Of a DNA stretch of 12,301 bases, positions 1 to 8,086 are shown piece by piece. A program made the position numbers and the translations under genes. The stretch is from UBA1146 sp050256555. GTDB taxonomy: Bacteria > Planctomycetota > UBA8108 > UBA1146. Numbering within the stretch: the stretch's first letter is position 1; each line of letters starts with the position of its first letter. The stretch covers positions 1 through 12,301 of the forward strand of contig JBBWWC010000045.1 of the NCBI GenBank assembly GCA_050256555.1, written 5' to 3'. The notes under the pieces were generated by a model. The model did not search any database. It had not been told where the DNA came from and saw only the letters and a list, made by a program, of their open reading frames with translations.

Positions 1-20
1 CTTGCGGTAGAAGTTCTACT

Positions 21-1526
21 TTGCGTTTCTCGTTGCCACTGGCGATGGTCACGCTCTTCTACGGGCTGTTTTTCTCAGATCCTCTGGTGCAAGGACAGGG
101 CGGTGGCCCAGGCGGTGTCTTCGACCTGATCGGTCCAATGCCGACCTCTGCTCAAAATCCTCTGACGCCTGAGAAGGCGATGCTTGGCAAGTTCCTGTTC
201 TGGGAAGAGCAGCTTTCTCATGACAATTCAACTTCTTGCGGTTCCTGCCATGTTTCCGAATTCGGTGGTTCCGATGGACGCACGGATGACTTCCGTTCGG
301 TCCATCCTGGTTTTGATGGGATCTTTGGAACCGAAGATGATGTTTCGGGATCGATCGGATTGGTTCTTCAGGATTGCTCAGGGGCATTGCAAGATGATGG
401 TGTTTTCTATCCTCATCGCCAGGTGACATCTCGACGGTCACAATCGGTGATCGGTGCCGGATATCATCCGGAGCTTTTCTGGGATGGTCGATCTGGTACT
501 GAGTTTATCGATCCAGAAACTGGAGTTGTTCTGATCGACAGCGGCGCTGCTCTGGAGGCGCAATCGGTGATACCGATTCTTTCGATGGTCGAGATGGGAT
601 GCGAATCTTCCGACTGGGATGTTGTGCGACAGAAGTTGATTTCAGTGACACCGCTGGCACTGGCCAGTGATCTTCCTACCGACATGCTGGACGCGTTGAG
701 TTTGTTTCCTGATTACCCTTCGCTGTTCGACAATGCTTTCGGTAGCAGTTTGATCACTGCCACGCGGATGGCCTATGCCCTGGCCAGCTACCAGAGAACT
801 TTGATTCCAGACGAGACGCCTTTTGATCAGTTCAACAGCGGATCTTCGGGCGCATTGACGGATAACCAGCAGCAAGGAATGTTGCTTTTTATCGACAACT
901 GCGTGACATGTCACTCGACGCCAATGCTCGGAGATGGGGAGTTTCGCAATCTCGGAGTTCGCCCCAGTGTTGAAGATGAAGGCCGTTTTTCGATCACCGG
1001 TGATCTGGAAGATCTGGCAGCTTTCAAAACACCAGCACTTCGTAATGTGGCACTCCGTGGGCCTTACTTCCACAACGGTGGTAAGTCAGAACTGGGTGAA
1101 GTGTTAGATTTTTATAATGTCGGAGGAGATTTCGAGCCGAATGATCTGGATCCGATGCAGCTGGGGAATGGTGAACTTTCGCAGATCAAGGATTTCATCA
1201 TCAATGCCCTGACTGATCCACGAGTTGAACAAGCGCTACCACCCTTTGATCATCCGACCATGCAGCCCTATTTTGTTCGCGGAGATTTCAATAACGATGG
1301 TTCGGTGAATCTGACCGATGTGATTTTGCAGCTTCGCTTCTTGTTCAATGGGCTGCCGGTCGATTGCCAGGATGCGATCGATTCCAATGATGATGGGGCT
1401 CTGGATCTGGCCGATCCTTTGGAATCGTTAGCTCGTTTATTCATGGGTGGAGCTCCATTGCCACTACCGAGCGACATCTCTTTCGGCCCCGATCCCACCA
1501 CGGATTCTTTGACCTGTCTTCGATAG
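21..1526 (+). CDS. Exported di-heme cytochrome c peroxidase (MauG/BCCP family) with C-terminal dockerin-like domain
   Basis: Seen: two haem-binding CxxCH motifs, CGSCH at residues 73-77 (preceded by the family's LGKFLFWEEQLS block) and CVTCH at 294-298, plus the family signature FKTPALRNVALRGPYFHNGG at 335-354. The N-terminus is a Sec-like signal segment (hydrophobic about 5-18). Residues 420-476 carry two dockerin/EF-hand calcium loops, D422-N424-D426-G427-D433 and D454-N456-D458-G459-D465, followed by a GPDPTTDSLTC tail. Known: this family reduces peroxide or oxidises partners with two c-haems in the periplasm. Inferred: an exported, possibly surface-anchored redox enzyme. Start: TTG at 21 keeps the basic residue of the signal peptide; the first ATG, at 45, would lose it. 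The frame is open to the window edge, so the true start may lie upstream. The gene ends in TAG, 65 bases before the next start, probably in the same operon. Confidence is high for the family and lower for the 5' end. Confidence 0.9.
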   Translation: MRFSLPLAMVTLFYGLFFSDPLVQGQGGGPGGVFDLIGPMPTSAQNPLTPEKAMLGKFLFWEEQLSHDNSTSCGSCHVSEFGGSDGRTDDFRSVHPGFDGIFGTEDDVSGSIGLVLQDCSGALQDDGVFYPHRQVTSRRSQSVIGAGYHPELFWDGRSGTEFIDPETGVVLIDSGAALEAQSVIPILSMVEMGCESSDWDVVRQKLISVTPLALASDLPTDMLDALSLFPDYPSLFDNAFGSSLITATRMAYALASYQRTLIPDETPFDQFNSGSSGALTDNQQQGMLLFIDNCVTCHSTPMLGDGEFRNLGVRPSVEDEGRFSITGDLEDLAAFKTPALRNVALRGPYFHNGGKSELGEVLDFYNVGGDFEPNDLDPMQLGNGELSQIKDFIINALTDPRVEQALPPFDHPTMQPYFVRGDFNNDGSVNLTDVILQLRFLFNGLPVDCQDAIDSNDDGALDLADPLESLARLFMGGAPLPLPSDISFGPDPTTDSLTCLR

Positions 1527-1591
1527 ATCATGGCGATCATTTTCTGCCAAGTTGCCCGTCCACTGGCAAGGTGCTAGAGTCGCATTCAGCG

Positions 1592-4500
1592 ATGAAGATC
1601 ACATTCTTTCAAACGTATTCTATTCTCACGGCATGGACTTGCCTGCTTTCGCCGGTGGCAATGTGTGATGATTCTGCGGTTGATTATTCTCGCCAGATCC
1701 ATCCGATACTTTCGCAACACTGCTTTGCCTGCCATGGTCCGGATGAAAAGGCCCTGAAGGCTGATTTGAGCCTGGTCTCTCGTGACTCGGCGATGCTGGA
1801 ACTTGAATCGGGATTACGTGCGATTGTTCCCGGTCAGCGCGACGAGAGTGAGTTGTGGTTACGGATCACCGATCCCGATGATCCGATGCCGCCGGTCGAT
1901 GAGCACAAACAGCTCAACGCCGAGCAGATTGCACTTCTCGGCCGCTGGATCGACGAGGGTGCCAATTATGCGCAGCACTGGTCTTATGTTGCGCCGAGGG
2001 AATCACAGGCACCTGCTGTCGATGGTGATTGGCCGATTTCTATCATCGATCAATTTATTATTGAGCGTTTGCAACGAGAAGGGCTGCAGCCTGCAGCCGA
2101 TGCCGATCAGGTCACCTTGTTTCGACGTCTTCACTACGATCTTTCTGGACTTCCTCCATCATTAACTGCCCTGGAAGAATTTCTTGCTGTGGATCAGGCC
2201 GGAGCCGATGACCAGGAGCTGGTTTACGCCCGAGTCGTCGATGAGCTGCTGGCCAGTCATCACTTCGGCGAGCGATTGGCGAGCGCATGGCTCGATCTGG
2301 TGCGTTATGCCGATACGGTCGGTTACCACGGTGATCAAGAGCACAAGGTCTGGCCTTATCGTGATTGGGTCATCGCTGCCTTGAACTCGAACATGCCGTT
2401 CGATCAGTTCACCATTGAACAGCTTGCCGGTGATCTTCTTGACGACCCCGATCAAGAGCAGTTGATTGCCACTGGCTACAACCGTTTGATTCAGACCAGT
2501 CATGAGGGTGGATTGCAACTCAAGGAGTATCGTTCCATCTACATGGCAGATCGAGTTCGGAATGTTTCAGAGGTGTGGATGGGGGCAACCCTAGGTTGTG
2601 CGCAGTGCCACGATCATAAATTTGATCCTTATCGAATCCGCGATTTCTATAGTTTCGGTGCTTTCTTCGCAGATATCGATGACGAGGACCATATCCGTAA
2701 TCCGTACGGAGGGCTCAATACCACTCCCACACGTCGCAGTCCCGAGATGCCAGTGATGACGGATGAGGCCCGGAATAAAAAACAACAGATCGCCGATGGT
2801 ATCGAGCAATTCGAACAGCAGATCGCGGTCTCGATAGAAGAGCTTGTTCCCCATCAATCGAAATGGGAAGAAGTTCTGAGCCGACAGGTCGCTGCCGGTC
2901 AGAAGCACAGATCGATATGGGTCGATGATGCTCGCGATACTGGCGGAACTGTCAGTGGTCAGTGGAAGTTTGTCCGTGAGGAAGAGATAGCGCCGCACAG
3001 TGGTGAGCTGTATCGACTCCAGTCTAGCACTGGCCTGGTCCAGCATTACACCGTCGCTACCACCGAGAAGCGGATCACCGTTGGAGCTGGCGATTCTCTC
3101 TATGCCTGGGTCTATCTCGATCCTGACTCGATGCCGAAGTCGATCATGTTGCAGTGCAATACGGCAGGGGACTGGGAACATCGAGCGGTCTGGGGTGGCG
3201 ATGAAATTGCCTATGGTCGCAAGGAGAAAAGTGACCACGCCTATCAGCGGATGGGAAAGCTACCCGCTGCAGGAGAGTGGGCTCGAATCGAGGTTCCCTT
3301 CGAGCAGATCGGATTGAAACCTGAGACGGTCGTCAGTGGCATTGCTTTCACTCAGTTTGGCGGGACCGTTTACTGGGATGATTGTGGCGTTGAATCGACA
3401 GCCGCAGCTCCGACCGCTGTACTCGAAATTTTGTCGATCCCGGTCAGTGACCGTACTGTTGTTCAGCAACAAATCGTGCGTGAATTTCAGGCGAAGCAGT
3501 CGCCACAGGTGAGTTCGCTACGGGCTCAGCTCACCATTCTGCAGGAGCAAGCAAAAGCTCTGGAGAGTACCTTGCCGCTGACGCTCTTCACCAGGGCACT
3601 CGAGAATCCTCGAGAGATCCGGGTTCTCCCGCGCGGGAACTGGCTCGATGAATCAGGGGAAGTTGTTGAGCCTGCGGTTCCTGAGTTCCTCGGTGATTTG
3701 AATGCTGACGGTCGAGCTTCTCGTCTTGATCTGGCCGGTTGGCTCGTCACTCCAGAAGCCGAAGGTGGTGTTGGTGGCCTGACGGCTCGTGTTTTCGTCA
3801 ACCGGATGTGGGCACTGCTTTTTGGTGAAGGACTATGTCCATCGGTTGAGGATTTTGGTGGTCAAGGTCGACCGCCTACTCATCCGGAACTGCTCGATTA
3901 TCTGGCCCAGGAGTTCATCGAGTCGGGCTGGGACGTCAAAGGGCTGTTTCGGAAGATGGTGTTGTCTCGTACATATCGCCAGTCATCGAACCCGGATCCT
4001 CAGGCGCAGCAACAGGATCCAGAGAATCTGCTCTTCTCTCATCAGGCCAGGTATCGTCTGTCGGCCGAGATGGTTCGAGACACGGCACTCAGTCTCAGCG
4101 GGTTGTTGATCGATCGACTCGGTGGGCCCAGCGTCAAGCCTCCACAACCGAAGCATTACTATCGCCATCTGAATTTTCCTCCACGTCGTTACAGGCCAGA
4201 TATGAATCCAGAGCAGTGGCGTCGTGGTGTTTACGTACATTGGCAGCGTCAGTTTCTGCATCCGATGTTACTCGCCTTTGATGCTCCTGTTCGCGAGGAT
4301 TGCACGGCCCGTCGCGCAAAATCAAATACTCCACTCGCTTCACTGGTTCTGATGAACGATCCAGTTTTCATCGAAGCTGCGCGAGTTTTTGCGCAGCGCA
4401 TTCTTCTTCGAGACCTATCGAGCGATGAGCAATCGATATCGATTGCCATGCGAGAGGCGACTTGTCGGCAACCGGGAACTCAAGAAGTGGCAATACTCAG

Positions 4501-4675
4501 TAGTTTGCTGGCTGCCAGCCGTGAATACTTCACGGCAAACCCGGCTGAAGCCAGATCCTTGCTGGCCGTCGGGTCAGCACCATTACCGGATTCGTTGAAA
4601 CCGGTCGAGCTTGCAGCATGGGCTGAAGTGGCTCGTGCCATTTTGAATCTACATGAAACAATAACCCGTGAATGA
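1592..4675 (+). CDS. Exported planctomycete cytochrome-type protein, PSCyt1-DUF1549-DUF1553
   Basis: Numbering is from the ATG at 1592 (1027 residues). Signal peptide at about 1-24. A PSCyt1 domain follows, with haem motif CFACH at 44-48 and the family's GPDEKALKADLSL continuation. DUF1549 runs from about 147 to 365 and ends with a second haem-type motif, CAQCHDHKFDP, at 336-346. A coiled/charged linker (about 390-435) precedes a beta-rich, carbohydrate-binding-like segment (about 440-605). DUF1553 covers about 705-965, with RVFVNRMWALLFGEGL and the LFRKMVLSRTYRQSS block. Known: these proteins are abundant in Planctomycetota, usually paired with DUF1501, and their biochemical role is not established. 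Inferred: an exported c-type haem protein that may bind a polysaccharide or surface ligand. Start choice: a GTG at 1571 would add seven residues, but the signal peptide begins naturally at the ATG. Neither start has a clear Shine-Dalgarno sequence. The stop overlaps the next start. Confidence 0.92.
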   Translation: MKITFFQTYSILTAWTCLLSPVAMCDDSAVDYSRQIHPILSQHCFACHGPDEKALKADLSLVSRDSAMLELESGLRAIVPGQRDESELWLRITDPDDPMPPVDEHKQLNAEQIALLGRWIDEGANYAQHWSYVAPRESQAPAVDGDWPISIIDQFIIERLQREGLQPAADADQVTLFRRLHYDLSGLPPSLTALEEFLAVDQAGADDQELVYARVVDELLASHHFGERLASAWLDLVRYADTVGYHGDQEHKVWPYRDWVIAALNSNMPFDQFTIEQLAGDLLDDPDQEQLIATGYNRLIQTSHEGGLQLKEYRSIYMADRVRNVSEVWMGATLGCAQCHDHKFDPYRIRDFYSFGAFFADIDDEDHIRNPYGGLNTTPTRRSPEMPVMTDEARNKKQQIADGIEQFEQQIAVSIEELVPHQSKWEEVLSRQVAAGQKHRSIWVDDARDTGGTVSGQWKFVREEEIAPHSGELYRLQSSTGLVQHYTVATTEKRITVGAGDSLYAWVYLDPDSMPKSIMLQCNTAGDWEHRAVWGGDEIAYGRKEKSDHAYQRMGKLPAAGEWARIEVPFEQIGLKPETVVSGIAFTQFGGTVYWDDCGVESTAAAPTAVLEILSIPVSDRTVVQQQIVREFQAKQSPQVSSLRAQLTILQEQAKALESTLPLTLFTRALENPREIRVLPRGNWLDESGEVVEPAVPEFLGDLNADGRASRLDLAGWLVTPEAEGGVGGLTARVFVNRMWALLFGEGLCPSVEDFGGQGRPPTHPELLDYLAQEFIESGWDVKGLFRKMVLSRTYRQSSNPDPQAQQQDPENLLFSHQARYRLSAEMVRDTALSLSGLLIDRLGGPSVKPPQPKHYYRHLNFPPRRYRPDMNPEQWRRGVYVHWQRQFLHPMLLAFDAPVREDCTARRAKSNTPLASLVLMNDPVFIEAARVFAQRILLRDLSSDEQSISIAMREATCRQPGTQEVAILSSLLAASREYFTANPAEARSLLAVGSAPLPDSLKPVELAAWAEVARAILNLHETITRE

Positions 4676-6101
4676 CCATATCGATCAAATACAAGCTCAG
4701 ATTCAGCAAGTGAACCGTCGCCAGTTTCTGGGTTCGTTATCACTCGGTGTCGGTGCTGCTGCTCTGAGTCAGTGGTGGCCGGAGATCGTTGGTGCTTCGG
4801 AGACAGCTCCTCTATCTCCGATCATGGCACCGAAAGCGAAACGCGTCATCTTCCTGTGTATGGCGGGGGGGCCGAGCCATCTTGAAACCTTTGATGAGAA
4901 ACCGAAGCTGGCACAGCTCGATGGCCAACCGATGCCGGAATCGTTCACCAAGGGGATGCCGATTGCTCAATTGCAGGGTAAAGAACTGAAGTGTCTCGGC
5001 CCGCGAGCGAAATTTCAACGCTACGGTGCGAATGGCCAGGCGATCAGCGATTACTTGCCGCACATCAGTACTGTCGCCGATGACATCGCCATCGTGCGAT
5101 CGATGGTGACGGAACAGATCAATCACGATCCGGCGCACAGTTTCATGAACTGTGGCTCGATCATTCCGAATCGACCCAGTATGGGGTCATGGATCAATTA
5201 TGGCCTTGGTTCAGCGAGCGATAACTTGCCTGGTTTTGTCGTGCTGACGAGTGTCGGTGGCCGAAATCCTCAGCCGATTGCAGCGCGTCAGTGGTCGAGC
5301 GGTTTTCTACCGAGCAAGTTCGGTGGAGTGGAGTTTCACGCCGCCGGTGACCCGGTTCATTACGTCACCAATCCACCGGGCATCAGTCGGGATCGACAAG
5401 AGCATCTGGTTGCTGCGATTCGCGATCTCAATCGTATTCGTGCCCATCAAACCGATGACCCGGAGATCGACTCGCGGATATCTCAGTATGAACTGGCATT
5501 TCGCATGCAGATGTCGGTTCCCGAGTTGATGGATATCTCCGATGAATCGCCCGAGACTCTCGAGATGTATGGGGCAGTGCCCGGCGATGGATCCTACGCA
5601 AGTAACTGTCTGCTGGCGCGTCGACTCGCCGAACGAGGGGTTCGATTCATTCAGTTGTATCACCGTGGTTGGGATCATCATGGTGGCCTTGAGCAGTTCA
5701 TGACAACCTGCAGTGGTCTCTGCGATCAACCGACCGCAGCTCTCATTCAGGATCTCAAGCAAAAAGGGATGCTCGATGACACTCTGATTATCTGGGGCGG
5801 AGAGTTTGGCCGAACTCCGATGTCACAAGGTGGCGGTAACGATCCCGGGCGAGATCACCATATCAAAGGATTCTCGATGTTCCTGGCCGGTGGGGGTGTC
5901 CGAGGCGGTATCACGCACGGCGCGACCGATGACCTCGGCTATAACGCGGTCGAAGATGTGGTTCACGTACGTGATTTACACGCGACCCTTTTGCACCTTC
6001 TGGGGATTGATCACGAACGGCTTTCGGTTCAGTACCAGGGACTCGATGTGAAACTTACCGGTGTCGAGAAGGCCAGGGTCGTGAAGGAAATACTCGCCTG
6101 A
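4668..6101 (+). CDS. DUF1501 family protein with twin-arginine signal
   Basis: 477 residues from a GTG start. Residues 16-36 hold a twin-arginine-like export signal (NRRQFLG, then a hydrophobic stretch), common in DUF1501 proteins. The body shows the family's conserved blocks, related to the alkaline-phosphatase/sulfatase fold: IFLCMAGGPSHLETFDEKP at 61-79, a GWDHHGG block at 334-340, WGGEFGRTP at 376-384 and GRDHHIKGFSMFLAGGG at 394-410. The Asp and His residues are placed like metal ligands of that superfamily, but no substrate is known. The GTG at 4668 lies inside the upstream gene's last codons (8-base overlap), implying translational coupling. A second in-frame GTG at 4710 would start directly at NRRQFLG; I prefer the longer form because family members usually carry a short polar leader before the RR. 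It likely works with the DUF1549/DUF1553 partner outside the cytoplasm. Confidence 0.92.
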   Translation: MNDHIDQIQAQIQQVNRRQFLGSLSLGVGAAALSQWWPEIVGASETAPLSPIMAPKAKRVIFLCMAGGPSHLETFDEKPKLAQLDGQPMPESFTKGMPIAQLQGKELKCLGPRAKFQRYGANGQAISDYLPHISTVADDIAIVRSMVTEQINHDPAHSFMNCGSIIPNRPSMGSWINYGLGSASDNLPGFVVLTSVGGRNPQPIAARQWSSGFLPSKFGGVEFHAAGDPVHYVTNPPGISRDRQEHLVAAIRDLNRIRAHQTDDPEIDSRISQYELAFRMQMSVPELMDISDESPETLEMYGAVPGDGSYASNCLLARRLAERGVRFIQLYHRGWDHHGGLEQFMTTCSGLCDQPTAALIQDLKQKGMLDDTLIIWGGEFGRTPMSQGGGNDPGRDHHIKGFSMFLAGGGVRGGITHGATDDLGYNAVEDVVHVRDLHATLLHLLGIDHERLSVQYQGLDVKLTGVEKARVVKEILA

Positions 6102-6114
6102 GCGGTTTCTTCAC
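6081..6114. terminator. Imperfect hairpin at the convergent DUF1501/sppA junction, possible terminator
   Basis: GTGAAG at 6081-6086 pairs with CTTCAC at 6109-6114. After a bulged G6087, AAA at 6088-6090 pairs with TTT at 6106-6108. An inner CTC/GAG pair closes a GCCT loop at 6096-6099. The structure includes the DUF1501 stop codon at 6099-6101 and sits between two genes that meet tail to tail. There is no U-tract on either side, so intrinsic termination is uncertain; it could equally protect the 3' end of the mRNA. Confidence 0.35.
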
Positions 6115-6146
6115 GTCCGTGGTCTTCTCGATCCGGTCATTCAAAT

Positions 6147-7937
6147 TTAAAAGCGTGGATTCAGGTCGATCGGCATTCGGGCTTCTATGGTGAACGGAGA
6201 TTGGCTTCCGATTCTTACCAGGCGAGCCAGATAAGGTCGCAGGTCGATTCCTGCTGCGGCAAGAATTTTCAACATCGGTAAATTCGTCAACGAGCGGATG
6301 GCGTCATCATCGCCACCTCCAAAGAAGTCGAATAGATCCATGGGATCTACAGGGCCAGGACGATGGACGATGGAGATTTCTCCTTCGAATTCTGCTTCAC
6401 GTTTGACATGGGCGACGGCCGCTTCGATACCGCCGATGGCATCGACGAGGCCCAGTTCTACAGCCTGAGCACCGGACCAGACTCGACCTCCAGCGATTTC
6501 GCGAACCCGGTTTGGACTGATGTCACGACTATCAGAGACGCGCGAGATGAAGTCGTCGTAGACGTCATCGACGGTTCCCTGAAGACGGGCCAGCTCGACC
6601 TCGCTCCAGCCGCGATGTGGAAGCATCATCGTGGCCGATTCATCGAGGGCGACCGGATCGATATGGATCCCGATTTGTTTCATGGCATCTCCGAAAGAGA
6701 GCTTCATGCCGAACACTCCGATGGAGCCGGTGATGGTTCCCTGACTGGCATAGATCGGTCGACCGGTACATGTGATCCAGTAGCCACCGCTGGCTGCCAG
6801 GTTGCCCATTGAATAGACCATCGGTTTTTTGCTGGCGAGATTTTCTAGTGCCAGACGAATCACTTCACTGGCGGTGGCAGAGCCGCCGGGGGAATCGATC
6901 CGGACCACTACTCCGATTACAGAATCATTGTCAGCGAGATCGTTGATCGCCTTGGCTGAGGGTTCGCTGACCATCGAGCCTGGACTGACACTGTCGCCGT
7001 CAACGATTTCTCCGCTCAGATGCAAGATGGCGATGGAGTTGTCTGGAATCTTCTTTTCACGAACCGGACTGAACAGCTCGGTGAAGATCTGGAACGGATT
7101 GATCTGTTTCTTTTTCTTTTTGCCGGGTTTTACCCATTCGACAGAACCATCGACGATCTCCTCGATAGTTTGTTCAAGACTTCCATGTTGAGCCAGCATG
7201 TCGACCAGCCCTGCCTCCAGTGCCTGCTTGGCAGTGAAGATCCGGATTCCCTGCAGCTCACGCACTGTTTCCGGGTCGATATCTCTTCCCGCAGCGATGA
7301 GTTCGACCGGCAACCGATTCATCGAATCGAGCATTGCCAGGTAGTGATCCCGAAGATGACTACTCATCTGTGGCAACATGAAAGGCTCGACAGCGCCCTT
7401 GAAATCACCGACACGGATGACACTCGCCTCGACGCCAAACAGATCCATCGCAGTTTTGAAGTGGATCGGCATCATCGAGGGAGAGAATAGATCCACACCA
7501 CCGGTCTCGGTGAGGAAGATGGTGTGACAGCTCGATCCGATCGCCATCAGGCTGGTCGTAGCATTTTCCATCCAGGCGAGGAGCTTTTTACCGCTGTCTC
7601 GACCACTGTCGAGAACCGTGCATAGATCCGCGATCTGCGGCATGGTGAAACTGGCACCTCCCGATAAATCGAGAACGAGGGTGTCGATCTCTTCATCATT
7701 GAAGGCTGATTCCAAAGCTTCTAACAGATCGGGAAAGGAGCGCTGGCTACCGACATTTCCCATCAGCAAGGAAGTGACGTTCATAGCTGGAGAGGCATCC
7801 GGCTGGTCGGACCAGCTACCCTTTAGCTCAAACAGACGGACCGCAGTGGCCTCTTTTTCTGAATGGTCGTCGATGGTTACAGGGGGGCCCTGAATCGCAA
7901 TGGTCAGCGTCAGGATTATGCTCAGAATGTTGATCAT
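6147..7937 (-). CDS. sppA: Signal peptide peptidase SppA, 67 kDa two-domain type (peptidase family S49)
   Basis: 596 residues, close to the 618 of the E. coli enzyme. A short hydrophobic N-terminal segment (about 1-16) would export or anchor it. The first S49-like half carries the general-base lysine K180 in VGDFKGAVEPF, matching the E. coli GTYKSAVEPF site. The second half (about 300-515) has IDSPGGSATASE at 348-359 and the nucleophile S383 in NLAASGGYW, then GTITGSIGVFG. Known: SppA uses a Ser/Lys dyad shared between halves to degrade signal peptides cleaved from exported proteins at the membrane. Both catalytic residues are present, so it should be active. A run of five lysines (273-277) lies in the linker between the halves. 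It has a good ribosome binding site and is divergent from the thioredoxin-like gene. The window encodes several exported proteins, which fits but does not prove a link. Confidence 0.95.
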   Translation of the reverse strand: MINILSIILTLTIAIQGPPVTIDDHSEKEATAVRLFELKGSWSDQPDASPAMNVTSLLMGNVGSQRSFPDLLEALESAFNDEEIDTLVLDLSGGASFTMPQIADLCTVLDSGRDSGKKLLAWMENATTSLMAIGSSCHTIFLTETGGVDLFSPSMMPIHFKTAMDLFGVEASVIRVGDFKGAVEPFMLPQMSSHLRDHYLAMLDSMNRLPVELIAAGRDIDPETVRELQGIRIFTAKQALEAGLVDMLAQHGSLEQTIEEIVDGSVEWVKPGKKKKKQINPFQIFTELFSPVREKKIPDNSIAILHLSGEIVDGDSVSPGSMVSEPSAKAINDLADNDSVIGVVVRIDSPGGSATASEVIRLALENLASKKPMVYSMGNLAASGGYWITCTGRPIYASQGTITGSIGVFGMKLSFGDAMKQIGIHIDPVALDESATMMLPHRGWSEVELARLQGTVDDVYDDFISRVSDSRDISPNRVREIAGGRVWSGAQAVELGLVDAIGGIEAAVAHVKREAEFEGEISIVHRPGPVDPMDLFDFFGGGDDDAIRSLTNLPMLKILAAAGIDLRPYLARLVRIGSQSPFTIEARMPIDLNPRF

Positions 7938-7942
7938 TAAAT

Positions 7943-7948
7943 CTCCTT
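7943..7948 (-). promoter_or_regulatory. Ribosome binding site of sppA
   Basis: Reading the minus strand, AAGGAG stands five to six bases before the ATG at 7937. This is a near-perfect Shine-Dalgarno sequence and settles the sppA start. The 149-base stretch between the sppA start and the divergent gene at 8087 must hold both promoters; I could not assign convincing -35/-10 pairs. Confidence 0.75.
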
Positions 7949-8078
7949 ATTTTCGATTTCAGCATCGATGATAATCAGATCCTGGCCTGAAACCACAAGA
8001 ACCGCCCCGCTAGTTACGGTTACTGGATTTGATTGCTGGATCTGGGCGCTCATGAGTGTGATGATATATAGCGAAAGT

Positions 8079-8083
8079 GAGGA
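8079..8083 (+). promoter_or_regulatory. Ribosome binding site of the thioredoxin-like selenoprotein candidate
   Basis: GAGGA lies three bases before the ATG at 8087, a short but usable spacing. The ATG opens a typical signal peptide, which supports this start. By contrast, the internal ATG at 8327 has no purine-rich site in front of it. Confidence 0.55.
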
Positions 8084-8086
8084 TCG

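Noticed and set aside
8..18. Short palindrome TAGAAGTTCTA at the left edge.
   Set aside because: Eleven bases at the window edge, single copy, within a possible upstream extension of the peroxidase frame; no evidence of an operator.
1527..1570. Possible terminator between the peroxidase and the DUF1549/DUF1553 gene (GATC-ATGGC-GATC then TTTT).
   Set aside because: The stem is only four pairs and the genes look co-transcribed; not enough for a terminator call.
1571..1591. GTG at 1571 as the start of the DUF1549/DUF1553 gene.
   Set aside because: It adds seven polar residues in front of an otherwise standard signal peptide and has no ribosome binding site; the ATG at 1592 is preferred, though GTG cannot be excluded.
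6363..7893. Several plus-strand frames of 90-156 codons across sppA.
   Set aside because: They are antisense shadows of a well-conserved gene and carry no domain or ribosome binding site.
8029..8070. Promoter for the thioredoxin-like gene (TTGATT with GATATA or TATATA).
   Set aside because: The spacing between the two elements is about 28 bases, too long for a sigma-70-type promoter.
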